From: Lachnospiraceae bacterium
Lineage (GTDB): Bacteria; Bacillota; Clostridia; Lachnospirales; Lachnospiraceae
Reading direction: 5' to 3'
Assembly (NCBI GenBank): GCA_003447895.1
Contig: DLYC01000292.1
Coordinates: forward strand, 1 to 21,962
DNA: 21,962 bases
Positions 10,888 to 21,200 of this stretch are shown here, one piece after another. Under the pieces are notes generated by a model, which had not been told where the DNA came from, made no database searches, and saw only the letters and a list, made by a program, of their open reading frames with translations. Positions within the stretch are counted from its first letter, which is position 1. Each line of letters begins with the position of its first letter. The position numbers were made by a program, and so were the translations under genes.

Positions 10888-13749
10888 ATGCCCAGGGAAG
10901 TAAACCCGTCCATCCATGTCAATGAGAGAGATTATCCGATCACGGACCACCACTGCGACGACCCGGTAAAGAGAAAGATGGTCATGAAACTCGCGCGCAT
11001 GATCACCGACAACATCCCCAGAAAGCTCCCCGGCGGAATGCATGAAAACCATATGGATTTCTGGATCCTGGACCGCCTTCTCACAAAGCGGGAGATCGCC
11101 TTTCTGCTCAGCTTTAAGAAGCGCCGTGTGGGGCTTACCACGAAGGAACTGGCAGCGAGAAACCATATAGGGGTTCAGAAAGCGCAGAAGATCATCGACC
11201 ACCTTCTGTGGATCGGTATTTTGGAACAGAACCGCGACAACGAGGATCATCACATCCAGTATCTGATCCCCAAGTGGGTCGTGGGCTCCGGGGAGTACAT
11301 GGTCGAGCACAAGACGCTTGCCGACAAGCACCCGGAGGTGGCGACCATGTTCAATCTGGCTCCGCAGGAGCCCCTGGAACTGGCGGCCAGGCTCGTGCCT
11401 CCCGGAGGCGCCGGCATCGGAATGCATGTCATTCCCGTGGAGAAGGCGATCGACACGTCCTCCACTTCGGTCAGTGTGGAGCATCTCTCCCACTGGCTCG
11501 ACAAGTATGACACCTTCTGCACTATGGTCTGCGCCTGCCGGAAAGCTCAGCGCATCCGCGGAGAAGGGGTCGGCGATATCGAGGGCCACATGTGCATCGG
11601 CGTCGGCGATATCGCGGAGTTTCTGGTGACCAGCGGCAAGGATGCCAAATACGTCACCCGGGAGGAAGTCAGGGAGATCCTCGAGCGCGCGGAGCGGAAG
11701 GGCTACGTGCACCAGATCACGAACCTGGACGGTCCGAACCGGATCGTCGGCATCTGCAACTGCTCTCCCGGAAGCTGCTACGGACTTCGCACGTCCCAGC
11801 TCTTTAACACCCCCAATATGTCCCGGAGCGCCTACAGGGCGCACGTGGATCCCGAGAAATGTGTCGCCTGCGGAAAATGTGTGGAAGTATGTCCCGCCGG
11901 CGCCGCGCGCCTTGGGCAGAAGCTCTGCAGGGCGGACGGCAGCAAGGTGAAATATCCTATGCACGAGCTTCCGGACGACCACATCTGGGGCGAGGACAAG
12001 TGGGATCCCGATTACCGGGACCACAACAAGATCAACTGCTACGACACCGGAACCTCTCCGTGCAAGACCGCCTGTCCCGCGCACCTGGCTGTTCAGGGCT
12101 ACATTCGGATGGCCGCTGAGGGCCGCTATCAGGAAGCCCTGGGGCTCATCCGGAAGGACAATCCTTTCCCCGCTGTCTGCGGCGCCATCTGTAACCGCCG
12201 CTGCGAGGACCGCTGCACCCGCGGACTTCTCGATTCTCCCGTCGCCATCGACGAGATCAAGAAATTCCTGGCACTCCGGGAGCTGGACCTGATGAATGAA
12301 CTCCTGGAGAAGGGCGACCTCACAGGCCTGTCCGCGGAGCTCTCCCGGTACCTGCCCGTCTGCGAAAACGGGGAGGGCAAACAGTGGGACGACTATCCCA
12401 TCGCTGTCATCGGCGCGGGACCTGCGGGTCTTTCCGCCGCCTATTATCTGCGCTCTGAGGGATACCCCGTCACCGTCTTCGAGCGGGAGAGCCGCCCCGG
12501 CGGTATGCTGATGAACGGGATTCCCTCCTTCCGCCTCGAAAAGGAGGTTTTGGAGGCCGAGATCGCGATCATGGAGAGAATGGGGGTCAAAATACAGTGC
12601 GGTGTGGAGGTCGGAAAAGACATCACGATCGAAGATCTCAGAGCCTTAGGCTTTAAGGCCTTCTATCTTGCCATCGGCCTTCAGGGCGGCAGGCTCTCGG
12701 GTGTCCCGGGTGAAGACGCGGAGGGCGTCACCACCGGTGTCGATTTCCTGCGCCGCCTCAATCAGGACAGCTCCATCCGCCTTCAGGGTGACGTCGTCGT
12801 TGTCGGCGGCGGAAATGTCGCGGCGGATGTGGCCCGCTCCGCGCTCCGCGCTTCCGACGGCAAAGTCACCATGCTCTGTCTCGAGTCCCGGGAAGAGATG
12901 CCGGCGGCAAAGGATGAGATTGCGGAGGTGGAGAGTGAGGGCATCATTATCCGAAACGGATGGGGTCCCAAGGAAGTTCTCTCCGAAAACGGAAAGGTCA
13001 CGGGCATCGTCTTTAAGAAATGCGTCTCCGTCTACGACAAGCAGCACAAATTTGCCCCCGTCTATGACGAGAAGGAGACGATCACCGTCCCCTGCAGCAA
13101 TCTTTTAATGGCGATCGGCCAGTCCGCCGACTGGGGAAGGCTCCTGGAGGGCACGCGTGTCCAGATCCGCGCGAACGGAACCGCCATCGCCAACCCGACC
13201 ACCTTCCAGACCGGTGAGCCGGACATCTTCGTCGGCGGCGATATTTACCACGGCGCGCGCTTTGCGATCGACGCCATCGCGGACGGACGGGAAGGCATGG
13301 TCTCCATCAACCGCTTCGTGCACCCCGGCCAGTCGCTCACCATCGGGCGCGACCTTCGCGAGTTTATTGAGCTTGACCGCGACGACGTACGCTTTGAGTC
13401 CTACGACAATGCTAAGAGGCAGGTCCCCGGCCTCAGGACCGGTAAAGCCGGTGAGACTTTCCGCGACCTGCGCCTTCCGTTCACAGAGGAACAGGTCAGG
13501 GCAGAGGCAAACCGCTGCCTGAAGTGCGGCGCGACTGTCGTCGACCTGAACCAGTGCATCGGCTGCGGCCTCTGCACGACGCGCTGTGAGTTTGACGCCA
13601 TTCATCTCACCCGCGATATCCCGCATGCCGCGGATATGCACACGGCGGAGGAGATGATGAAATGCGTCGGTCCCTACGCGCTTAAGAGAGGATTTAAGAT
13701 CCTCAAGAGAAAAGTCACCGGAAAATCGGATTATCCGACAGAGCAGTAA
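10888..13749 (+). CDS. Multi-cluster Fe-S/FAD NAD(P)-dependent oxidoreductase (GltD-like) with N-terminal winged-helix-like part
   Basis: 953 aa; ATG at 10888 chosen because AAGGAGG lies seven bases upstream. Residues 65-130 resemble a winged helix (LTTKELAARNHIGVQKAQKIIDHLLWIGIL). Residues 205-300 hold a Cys-rich part (C211, C215, C217, C236, C290, C292, C297). A ferredoxin motif CVACGKCVEVCP follows (325-336). A GltD/DPD-type N-terminal cluster region (CKTACP at 392, C431, C435, C439, C443) leads into the FAD site VIGAGPAGLSAAYY (507-520), the NAD(P) site VVVVGGGNVAADVAR (636-650) and the second FAD motif GGDIYHGARFAIDAIADG (783-800). A last ferredoxin motif CIGCGLCTTRC sits at 890-900, after RCLKCG. 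The family moves electrons between NAD(P)H, FAD and Fe-S clusters in anaerobes. The acceptor is unknown, and the gene stands alone rather than beside a glutamate synthase large subunit, so it should not be called GltD. Confidence 0.88.
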   Translation: MPREVNPSIHVNERDYPITDHHCDDPVKRKMVMKLARMITDNIPRKLPGGMHENHMDFWILDRLLTKREIAFLLSFKKRRVGLTTKELAARNHIGVQKAQKIIDHLLWIGILEQNRDNEDHHIQYLIPKWVVGSGEYMVEHKTLADKHPEVATMFNLAPQEPLELAARLVPPGGAGIGMHVIPVEKAIDTSSTSVSVEHLSHWLDKYDTFCTMVCACRKAQRIRGEGVGDIEGHMCIGVGDIAEFLVTSGKDAKYVTREEVREILERAERKGYVHQITNLDGPNRIVGICNCSPGSCYGLRTSQLFNTPNMSRSAYRAHVDPEKCVACGKCVEVCPAGAARLGQKLCRADGSKVKYPMHELPDDHIWGEDKWDPDYRDHNKINCYDTGTSPCKTACPAHLAVQGYIRMAAEGRYQEALGLIRKDNPFPAVCGAICNRRCEDRCTRGLLDSPVAIDEIKKFLALRELDLMNELLEKGDLTGLSAELSRYLPVCENGEGKQWDDYPIAVIGAGPAGLSAAYYLRSEGYPVTVFERESRPGGMLMNGIPSFRLEKEVLEAEIAIMERMGVKIQCGVEVGKDITIEDLRALGFKAFYLAIGLQGGRLSGVPGEDAEGVTTGVDFLRRLNQDSSIRLQGDVVVVGGGNVAADVARSALRASDGKVTMLCLESREEMPAAKDEIAEVESEGIIIRNGWGPKEVLSENGKVTGIVFKKCVSVYDKQHKFAPVYDEKETITVPCSNLLMAIGQSADWGRLLEGTRVQIRANGTAIANPTTFQTGEPDIFVGGDIYHGARFAIDAIADGREGMVSINRFVHPGQSLTIGRDLREFIELDRDDVRFESYDNAKRQVPGLRTGKAGETFRDLRLPFTEEQVRAEANRCLKCGATVVDLNQCIGCGLCTTRCEFDAIHLTRDIPHAADMHTAEEMMKCVGPYALKRGFKILKRKVTGKSDYPTEQ

Positions 13750-13781
13750 CTCTGCCGGCACCGCAGATTCGAACCGATTTT

Positions 13782-13810
13782 TGTCCGCCGCTCTGTATGA
13801 GCGGCGGACA
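13782..13810. repeat. Perfect 12-bp stem hairpin between the oxidoreductase and protease genes
   Basis: TGTCCGCCGCTC (13782-13793) pairs with GAGCGGCGGACA (13799-13810) around TGTAT. On the plus strand no T-run follows (TTCGCACGAA), and on the minus strand A-residues follow, so it is not a standard terminator in either direction. It ends 24 bp before the protease ATG. It could be a factor-assisted terminator for the oxidoreductase gene, a 3'-end stabiliser, or a leader hairpin of the protease mRNA. Confidence 0.8.
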
Positions 13811-13834
13811 TTCGCACGAATAACAGGAGCTTAC

Positions 13835-16800
13835 ATGTACAGACTAATCGTAACGATCTCACTGGTTTTGGCATTACTCGCGCAGCCATTCGGAACCGGC
13901 CATTGTGCCGTACGCGCCGCGGAAAACACGGAGGTGTCCGAATCTGCCCTCCCGCCGGAAAACGGCGGCGGAGGCGGATCTTACCCCGACGAAGGCGTAT
14001 CGGATCCGGCCGGGGACAAGGCGGAAAATGAGATTCAGGATCCTGCCGGGGACGGCAACCAAGGCGGGGCGGCCCCCGCGGCCGATCCCCGAAAAACCGG
14101 GGACAGTTCTCCCGGCATGAGCGAAGGCAGCGCCTCCGGGGAGACCGAAATGCCTGCTGCTAAAGAGGAAGACGCCGCGGGCGAAGGCACCCAAGTCCCC
14201 TCCGAAGAAGCTGCAGGCGGATCGGGCACAAATGAGGAGGCGGATTCCTCCTCTTCCGCTCCGGATGCTGAGAACGGCAACAGCGGAGCCTGGCTTTCCG
14301 ATCCCGCTCTTTCCGACACCGCTCCCTCCGGCGATGCTCCCTCCGGCGAGGCGAATAACGCCGCCGGTGCGGCCGGCCTTCTGTTTACCATGATCGATTC
14401 CGAGGTCTCCTACGACGATGTCTCCCCCACCTGGGGCGGCGACCTGATGGGTATGAGCGAAGTCTGTGCGCGCGCTTCCCGCAGCTCCTTCGGCGGGCGG
14501 ACCGTCACCGTGGCCGTCATTGATACAGGAGTCAACACTTCCCACGAGCTTTTGGCGGGCCGCATAACCGGTGGAAAGAGCTTTCTTGCCGGCACGGACT
14601 ACAGCAGTGATGAAAACGGCCACGGGACCCATGTCGCCGGAATCATTGCCGAAAATACCCCCTCCAATGTCAGGATCATGCCCCTCAAAGTCCTCGACGC
14701 AGACAAGCGCGGGACCGTGCAGGCGGTTCATGACGCCATCCGGTATGCCGCATCAAACGGAGCGGATATCATCAATCTCAGTCTCGGTCTGTCCAAAAAC
14801 AGCTTTCGGGACAGTAACGGGACCTTCCATACCGACGACTATGAGCTTTATGAAGCGACCCTCAGCAGCGCGATCCGCGAGGCGTGCGGCAGAGGCTGCG
14901 TCGTCATCGCTTCCGCGGGCAATGAGGGGAGCGACCTCTATGAGATCGGCGCGCTCCCGGCCGGCTGCGAGGGCTGTATCACCGTGAGCGCCCTCTCTTA
15001 TCAGAAGACGCTGTACCGCAAATCCAATTACGGCGGGATCGACTTCTGCGCGCCGGGGGAAGCTGTTTACAGCTCCTATTCGGGTGGAAACGGCAGCTAT
15101 GAGAAGCTCAGCGGGACCTCCATGGCCGTCCCCTTTATTTCCGCCGCCTACGCCCTTCTCATGCTCTACAATCCCGACAAAGCCGGGGACACAGACGCTC
15201 TTACGGAGCTTCTGGCCGGAATCTGTGAGGAGCCCGGACCGGACAGCCTGTACGGGTACGGTCTTCCTGTCTTTGCGGATGGCGTCGTTCCCTGTGACCG
15301 CCCGGACTGCCCCGTCATCCGGACTGTCGTTCCCCGGGAGGACTCCATTACCCTCAAGTGGGAGGATCAGGACGGCATCTCCTATGACATCTTCCGGAAA
15401 GCGGACGGTGAGGACGGGTTCCAAAAAGCCGGCTCGTCGGACAGCGGCGTCTTTACCGACAGCAATGTTTCGTTCAATCAGTCCTATACCTACTATATAG
15501 AGGCCTTTGAGCCGGGACACTACTCCGTAAGCGACCGCTCCGAAGAAGTGACGGCGAGAGCCTATGTGGCAGTCACCGGTATCTCCTGCCGCACCTATGA
15601 CCCCTATGACCTCATGCTCTCCCCCGGCAAAAGCCTGTACCTTCACGCGGCGCCTGTCCCGATCAGCGCCTCCTTCCCGAAAATGATCTGGACCAGCGAG
15701 AATCCGGAAATTGCCACAGTCACGGAGAGCGGCAGGGTCACCGCTGTAAGCGAAGGCACGACCAGGATCATCATCCGCTCCGAGGACAGCAGTTATCCGG
15801 GCAGTGAGTCCTATGAAGTGAGCGTGGTCAGCCCGGAGAAATGCGGAGACGACCTGTACTGGTACTTCGACGAGGAGCAAAAGCGCCTTGTGATCCTCGG
15901 TGAGGGGGACATGTATGACTTTACTGCCAACAGTGCCCCCTGGTTCAGTGACCGCTTTAAGATCCGGCAGCTCCATCTCGGAGAGGATGTCACCGGCATC
16001 GGCGAAAACGCGTTTCCCGGCGTCACGGTGACCGAAATCGAGGGTACCGGTCATATTGACAGGATCGGCTCCGGCGCATTCCGGACCTTCACCTGCTACG
16101 ACACATTCCCCCTGGCGGAAGGGGCCGTCATCGCCGCGGATGCCTTTGAGTCCGCGCGGCTTCAGAAACTTGTGATTCCCTCCGGCCTGACCGTCGATGA
16201 GCGATTTTTTGCCCGCAATTCCTTCGGCGGATTTGAGACCGAAGAGGACTGCCGGGATTACTCGGTCCGCGACGGAGCGCTTCTGAGCGGGGATGAGAGC
16301 CGCCTGATCCGCTATCCCTATTCGCTGACAGGCTCTTTCCGGATTCCCGAAACGGTGACGGAGATCGCGCCCTGCGCCTTCAAGGCCTGCACGCTGGCCT
16401 CCGTGCAGGTTCCCGGGACGATTGACCGGATTCCCGACTCCGCCTTCGAATCCTGCTACTCCTTAAAGTCCGCCGCGCTTCCTGACACGATCACCTCGAT
16501 CGGGGCCAAGGCGTTTTACCGGTGCGCTTCTTTGGAAGCCGCGGAGCTTCCTCCGTCGCTCACTTATATAGGCCCGCATGCCTTTTACCGCGTGCGCTTC
16601 GATGTACTGGAGATTCCGGCTTCTCTCACACAGATCGGCGCCTATGCGCTGGCCGGGATGGAGGTGTCGGAGCTGCACCTTCCGGAAGGAGTCACCTCCC
16701 TCGGGGAGGGCGCCCTGCAGAGTTCCAACAGCAGCCTTCAGCGCTTATATCTCCCGGCCTCTCTGGCGCGGATCGGGAAAGAATGCTTTGACGACACGTT

Positions 16801-18268
16801 CAGCAGATCCCAGATCCATTACAACGGGTTTACCGAGAGCTTCCATGCCATCTCCGGAAGCGCGGGGCAGGATTATCTCGGCTCCCGCCTGATCGTCGAC
16901 ACCGGCGGAGAGACCGGCGGACTCTCCTGGCGCGCCTACGGTGAGTCCGGCCATGTGACGCTCACGATCTCGGGGAGCGGCGCCCTGCCCGATTACCGCA
17001 CGGCACAAGACGCCCCCTGGGCTCCCGGAAGAAGTGAAATTGAGAGAGTCGTCGTCGGGGAAGGCGTGACGTATCTTGGCAAAAACTCTCTGTGCCAGAT
17101 GCCTTCCTTAAAGTCCCTGGAGCTTCCCGCCTCCGTGACGGGCTCCCCGGAAAGCTACGGATACGGCCTGTTTCTCGGTGACTCCGGATTGGAGGAATTT
17201 GTCTGCACATTCCCGGAGGCGGAATCCGTGACCGTTCTTATGAGCTACCTCTACGGACAGTACAACGGGCGCCCCTACAAGCCCCCGGTCATCGTCCGGG
17301 ACTCGGAAGGCGCTGACCTCTCTCCGGAGACCGGCTTCCGTGTCGCGTATCAAAATACTGAATCGGCGGGACAGGGCTCTGTCCGGATCGATCTGACATC
17401 CGGGGAGGCGGACTCCGGCAGCGTCTCCGTCAGCCTTCCTTTCCTGGTCATCACCGATAAACTGGACGGCACAGACATCAAATCTCTGTCCTCCATAGAG
17501 CTGAGCCCCGACGCGTTTACCTACGACGGAAGCGCCCATTTTCCCATCGTGACGGTAAAGAGCGGCATCTACACCCTCCAAAACGGGTCGGATTACAGGC
17601 TCTCCTATCCGGAGAACTGCGTGGAGACCGGCCGCTATACGATCACCGCCACGGGAATCGGTGTGTACACAGGGACCAAAAGCGCCACGTTCGTGATTGA
17701 GCCCTCCGCAGAGGACGGCAAAGCATCAGGCGGGGACTCCGGCAAAGGGACCGGCGGCGGCAAGAACTCCGGCAGCGCCAAGGAGACCGATGGCAGCAAG
17801 GGCTCCGGCAACGGCAAGGACCCCGGCCGTACCAAGGAAACTGATGACAGCAGTGACTCCGGAAGCGGCAGTTCCGCGGAAAGGAGCGGAAACGCCGGGC
17901 CTCAAAGGACAGTGGCCGACGCTTCTGACAGGGACGCTGCAGGCTCGCAGAGACGGAGCACGCAAGAGGCGCAAGAGGCAGAAAAGGCAGAAAAGGCAGA
18001 AAAGAAAGCCGCCGATAACGGGGCCTCCGTGCGTGAGGATGTTCAGAACGCATCCGCGCAAAAAGAGCCCTCCCCTGAAGAGGGGAAGGCTCCTGATGAC
18101 GGGAACACTTCTGCAGATGGAAACGTGTCTTTTGATGGAAACGCGTCTGAACAGGCGCAGGAAGAAACTTCCGGTTCCTCTTCCCGCATACTGTTCCTTC
18201 TCCTTCTGCTTCCTGTTCTCCTTTACTTCGTGATCCGGATCTTCCGCGCCGGGCTCCACAGAGAGTAA
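13835..18268 (+). CDS. Membrane-anchored subtilisin-like (S8) protease with Big_2, BspA-type LRR and Ser/Gly/Lys-rich stalk
   Basis: 1477 aa from the ATG at 13835 (AGGAG five bases upstream). Signal peptide 1-28; acidic low-complexity 30-180, possibly a propeptide. Subtilase domain about 200-480 with the full triad: D230 (VAVIDTGVNTSHE), H263 (NGHGTHVAGI) and S429 (SGTSMAVP), plus oxyanion N363 (AGNEG). An FN3-like part (about 493-575) and a Big_2 Ig-like domain (about 580-665: WTSENPEIATVTESGRVTAVSEGTT) follow. Next come BspA/LRR_5-type repeats about 690-1105 (IPASLTQIGAYALAGMEV), then a bacterial surface module about 1215-1290 (FTYDGSAHFPIVTV, GVYTGTKSATFVIEP). A Gly/Ser/Lys/Glu stalk (1291-1447) leads to a C-terminal TM helix about 1452-1470 with tail RAGLHRE; there is no LPXTG. 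It probably cleaves extracellular or wall proteins while held at the membrane. The gene overlaps the convergent gene by 46 bp. Confidence 0.9.
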   Translation: MYRLIVTISLVLALLAQPFGTGHCAVRAAENTEVSESALPPENGGGGGSYPDEGVSDPAGDKAENEIQDPAGDGNQGGAAPAADPRKTGDSSPGMSEGSASGETEMPAAKEEDAAGEGTQVPSEEAAGGSGTNEEADSSSSAPDAENGNSGAWLSDPALSDTAPSGDAPSGEANNAAGAAGLLFTMIDSEVSYDDVSPTWGGDLMGMSEVCARASRSSFGGRTVTVAVIDTGVNTSHELLAGRITGGKSFLAGTDYSSDENGHGTHVAGIIAENTPSNVRIMPLKVLDADKRGTVQAVHDAIRYAASNGADIINLSLGLSKNSFRDSNGTFHTDDYELYEATLSSAIREACGRGCVVIASAGNEGSDLYEIGALPAGCEGCITVSALSYQKTLYRKSNYGGIDFCAPGEAVYSSYSGGNGSYEKLSGTSMAVPFISAAYALLMLYNPDKAGDTDALTELLAGICEEPGPDSLYGYGLPVFADGVVPCDRPDCPVIRTVVPREDSITLKWEDQDGISYDIFRKADGEDGFQKAGSSDSGVFTDSNVSFNQSYTYYIEAFEPGHYSVSDRSEEVTARAYVAVTGISCRTYDPYDLMLSPGKSLYLHAAPVPISASFPKMIWTSENPEIATVTESGRVTAVSEGTTRIIIRSEDSSYPGSESYEVSVVSPEKCGDDLYWYFDEEQKRLVILGEGDMYDFTANSAPWFSDRFKIRQLHLGEDVTGIGENAFPGVTVTEIEGTGHIDRIGSGAFRTFTCYDTFPLAEGAVIAADAFESARLQKLVIPSGLTVDERFFARNSFGGFETEEDCRDYSVRDGALLSGDESRLIRYPYSLTGSFRIPETVTEIAPCAFKACTLASVQVPGTIDRIPDSAFESCYSLKSAALPDTITSIGAKAFYRCASLEAAELPPSLTYIGPHAFYRVRFDVLEIPASLTQIGAYALAGMEVSELHLPEGVTSLGEGALQSSNSSLQRLYLPASLARIGKECFDDTFSRSQIHYNGFTESFHAISGSAGQDYLGSRLIVDTGGETGGLSWRAYGESGHVTLTISGSGALPDYRTAQDAPWAPGRSEIERVVVGEGVTYLGKNSLCQMPSLKSLELPASVTGSPESYGYGLFLGDSGLEEFVCTFPEAESVTVLMSYLYGQYNGRPYKPPVIVRDSEGADLSPETGFRVAYQNTESAGQGSVRIDLTSGEADSGSVSVSLPFLVITDKLDGTDIKSLSSIELSPDAFTYDGSAHFPIVTVKSGIYTLQNGSDYRLSYPENCVETGRYTITATGIGVYTGTKSATFVIEPSAEDGKASGGDSGKGTGGGKNSGSAKETDGSKGSGNGKDPGRTKETDDSSDSGSGSSAERSGNAGPQRTVADASDRDAAGSQRRSTQEAQEAEKAEKAEKKAADNGASVREDVQNASAQKEPSPEEGKAPDDGNTSADGNVSFDGNASEQAQEETSGSSSRILFLLLLLPVLLYFVIRIFRAGLHRE
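17978..18004 (+). repeat. 9-bp tandem repeat in the protease stalk
   Basis: Three copies of GCAGAAAAG encode Ala-Glu-Lys three times within the charged stalk, next to two similar GCAAGAGGC units. In-frame slippage here would change stalk length in three-residue steps without disrupting the reading frame. Confidence 0.8.
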
Positions 18269-21200
18269 TATCTCGTCGTGCCGACCTTTTTATAGACGCG
18301 GATCCTCACGTAGTAAGTCTTGTTTTTGGCAAGTTCTCTGATCGTCGTGGTGACGGCAGAGGGCTTTGCGATCGTCACTTTTTGGGCACCCGCAAAGTCG
18401 CTCTTTGTGCTGTATTCGATGATATAGCCCGTCACTGCGGCGTTCTTCTTCCACTTGAGCGTGACCGCCTTCGAGGTCCCGTTTGTCACCGACGTGAACA
18501 CCGGCCTTGTCAGGCGGATAATGCCGGTTCTCGTGTACTGCCTGCTCGTTCCGGTCGCCGCCTTGGCGTAGATCGAGTAGTTGTAAGTTGTTCCGTTCTT
18601 ATTGGCCGTGTAGTCCAGGAAGCTTACCGTCGAGCCTCCGCTGATGGCCTTGATAGTCTTTCCGGCACGCTTGATAATATAGCCTGTGGCGCCGGGCACC
18701 TTCTTCCAGGTGAGCTTCACACAGGTGACCATATTGGCTGCTCTGAGAGTAGCAGGCGCGGCGGGAAGGACCTTCACAGTGATCGTCTTTTCCGCTTTTT
18801 TGTACCCTTCTCCCGGGGAAGCCGAAGATCCGACAAGGACCCTGGCCGTTCCGACTTTCAGTGCCTTGAGATTTCCCTTACTGTCCACGGTGACGACATC
18901 TCTTCCGGATACGACGTCATAGTAGAGATGCCCCTTGGCATTCTTCACCGTGAGCGCTCCGCTCGCGCCGGGCGTCAGGGCAGGCGCCGTGACTGTCAGG
19001 TTCTGCGGAATCTGCTCAATATGGAAGCGAAGGAGCTTTCTGCCCGTGAACTCGCCGGCTCCCATGACCAGAGCCGTGGCGAAATGGAAGGGATATACAT
19101 TGTCCCTGTAAGTGACGGTGTAATCTCTTCCCTCCGTCAGTTTCTCTCCCTTGTAGATGACACAAACGCCTGGCTCCAGCGCCTTTCCGTTGTAGGAGAG
19201 CTCGGTCTCAAGAAGTTTGATCACAGCGCGACTGAGATCCTTTTTGCCGCTCACCAGCACATCGAACCGTACCGCCGCGTAATTTCCTTTCTGATCGGAT
19301 ACAATGCACTCGTAGCGCGTGTCCTCACCCGGCGTCACGGCCAGCTTCGGCTCATCGATGTCAAAATACCGCCAGCCCGATTCCTGATCTCCCTTGAAGT
19401 CCATGGACCGGCACTGCCACGTATAATGAAGCTGCGCGTCTTCCTCTGCTGTCGCCTCCACTTCCAGTGTGACCGGCCGGCCGGGCTCCGAAATGATCTG
19501 GAGGAGATTGTCGTCGCTGTAGTAAGAGTTCTCCGTTCGTCCTGCCGGCAGGGCCGTCAGTCCGACGCCCGTCCGGAACGTAAGCCCGCTTGTTGCCGTT
19601 CTGCCGGCGGAATTCGTGACCTTGCAGAAATACTCTGTGTCACCGGTGACCGTGAAGCTGAATTCATCTGATCCCACGGACACAACTTTCCTGTCCTCAT
19701 CCATCCAGACGGCCGTGTACCTGGAGTCGCTCGTTCCGGTGTCTTCTACTGTCAGCCGGATCGTGCATTCCTCGCCTTCGGCGGTGTGATAGACGCCGTC
19801 CGACACGCTTTCTATGTTTCCGGAGGCCTCAAGGCGTATGACCGGATCCTCATCTCCCTCCACGGTTACCCGGAAAGTCACATACTGTGAACCGGCGTCG
19901 TCCTGACTCACCCTGCAGCTGTAATTTGCGCTTTGGTCCGCCGTGACTGTGAGCGTGCTCCCGTTTGCTTCACTCCCTGCGATCTCTTCGCCGTCCTCAT
20001 ACCACCGGTAGCTGACGCCGGTCGCATCCCCGGGTTCTGTGACGACTCTGAGTGTAAGCGTTTCCCCTTTGAAAGCAGGTACTTCTTTGGAGTCGGCTTT
20101 TCGGCCGTCACTGTAAAGGACCGGATTCTCCGGGTACGCGATCAGATCTTCCGGCATGATCATAAACGTGATGTCTTCGCTGTTGCCGTACCCGTCCGTC
20201 ACACAGCAGCGATACTCGTACCGATAGTCCGCTGCGACCTCGATGGAAGGGCCGGATTCTTCGATCTCCTCACTGGTCCAGTCTTCACAGTTCTCTCTTT
20301 CCCACAAGTAGCTTACGCCGTCCGTATCGTCTCCGTCGACCAGTACGGTCAGCGTCACTTTTTCTCCCTCCCGGGTCTTTATATGCACAATTCCCGTTCT
20401 TTCTCCGTTGCCCGAATTCACCAGCTCATTCTCAGGCCATGCGGTGAAATGATTCACTTTTACGTCAAACGTGAGCACTTTGCTGTTTCCGTTCTGATCG
20501 GAAATCCTGCAGTAACAGGTCTGTGAGGATTCCGGATGGATCGTGACGGTATTTGTGCTGTATTTTGACAGATCCCCGCTCTCTTCGTCGTCTCCTGTAC
20601 TGCTCCAGGAATAGGTGAGCTCTGTCCCTTCATAGGGCTGTGCGACGGCCTTGAGTGTGACCTCCTCATTCCGGCTGGCGGAAAGTTCCACGCGGTCCTC
20701 CATCTCTCCCAAATCATTCATGGACGCGCCTTCCGGATAGGCGGTAAATGTCTCAGCCGGCTCGATCAAAAACTCCGCATAGCCGGTATTCCCATAGCGG
20801 TCATTTACGTAACAGCAGTACCAGCTCCTTTCTCCGCTGAAGCTGAACGTAAACGTATCCGAGCTCTCCTCCAGATCGCTGTAGTATTCGTCGTACCACT
20901 CGTAAGTGATCCCTTCCCGGTCCGCGGCTTCCACACAGACATGAAGCGCGATTTCCTGCCCGGTATCTGCGTAGAGCGTCGTAGTGGTGTCAGGGTGCTT
21001 TCCTCCCTCCGCTTTCTTTGCGCCTTCCGGATAGGCGTAGAAATGGTTGTCGACCAGTACCTCGAACCATGTCTCGAACGAATTCCCGTAGCCGTCTTCC
21101 ACTTTGACCCGGTAAATTCCCTGTGTATCGCCCGAAATCCAAAAACTGTCTTTGGAGGCCACTCCGTTCTGCTCGTTGATCTCCTCCGCAGTGACCTTTC

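Noticed and set aside
10849..12084. 411-codon minus-strand ORF opposite the oxidoreductase
   Set aside because: The plus strand has unmistakable Fe-S and FAD motifs; the antisense frame stays open because of high-GC codon use.
14753..16054. 433-codon minus-strand ORF opposite the protease
   Set aside because: It covers the subtilase His/Ser region, which is clearly coding on the plus strand; no start signal or domain on the minus strand.
18382..19671. 429-codon plus-strand ORF opposite the Ig/FN3 gene
   Set aside because: Shadow of a well-supported secreted protein; lacks start signals and domains.
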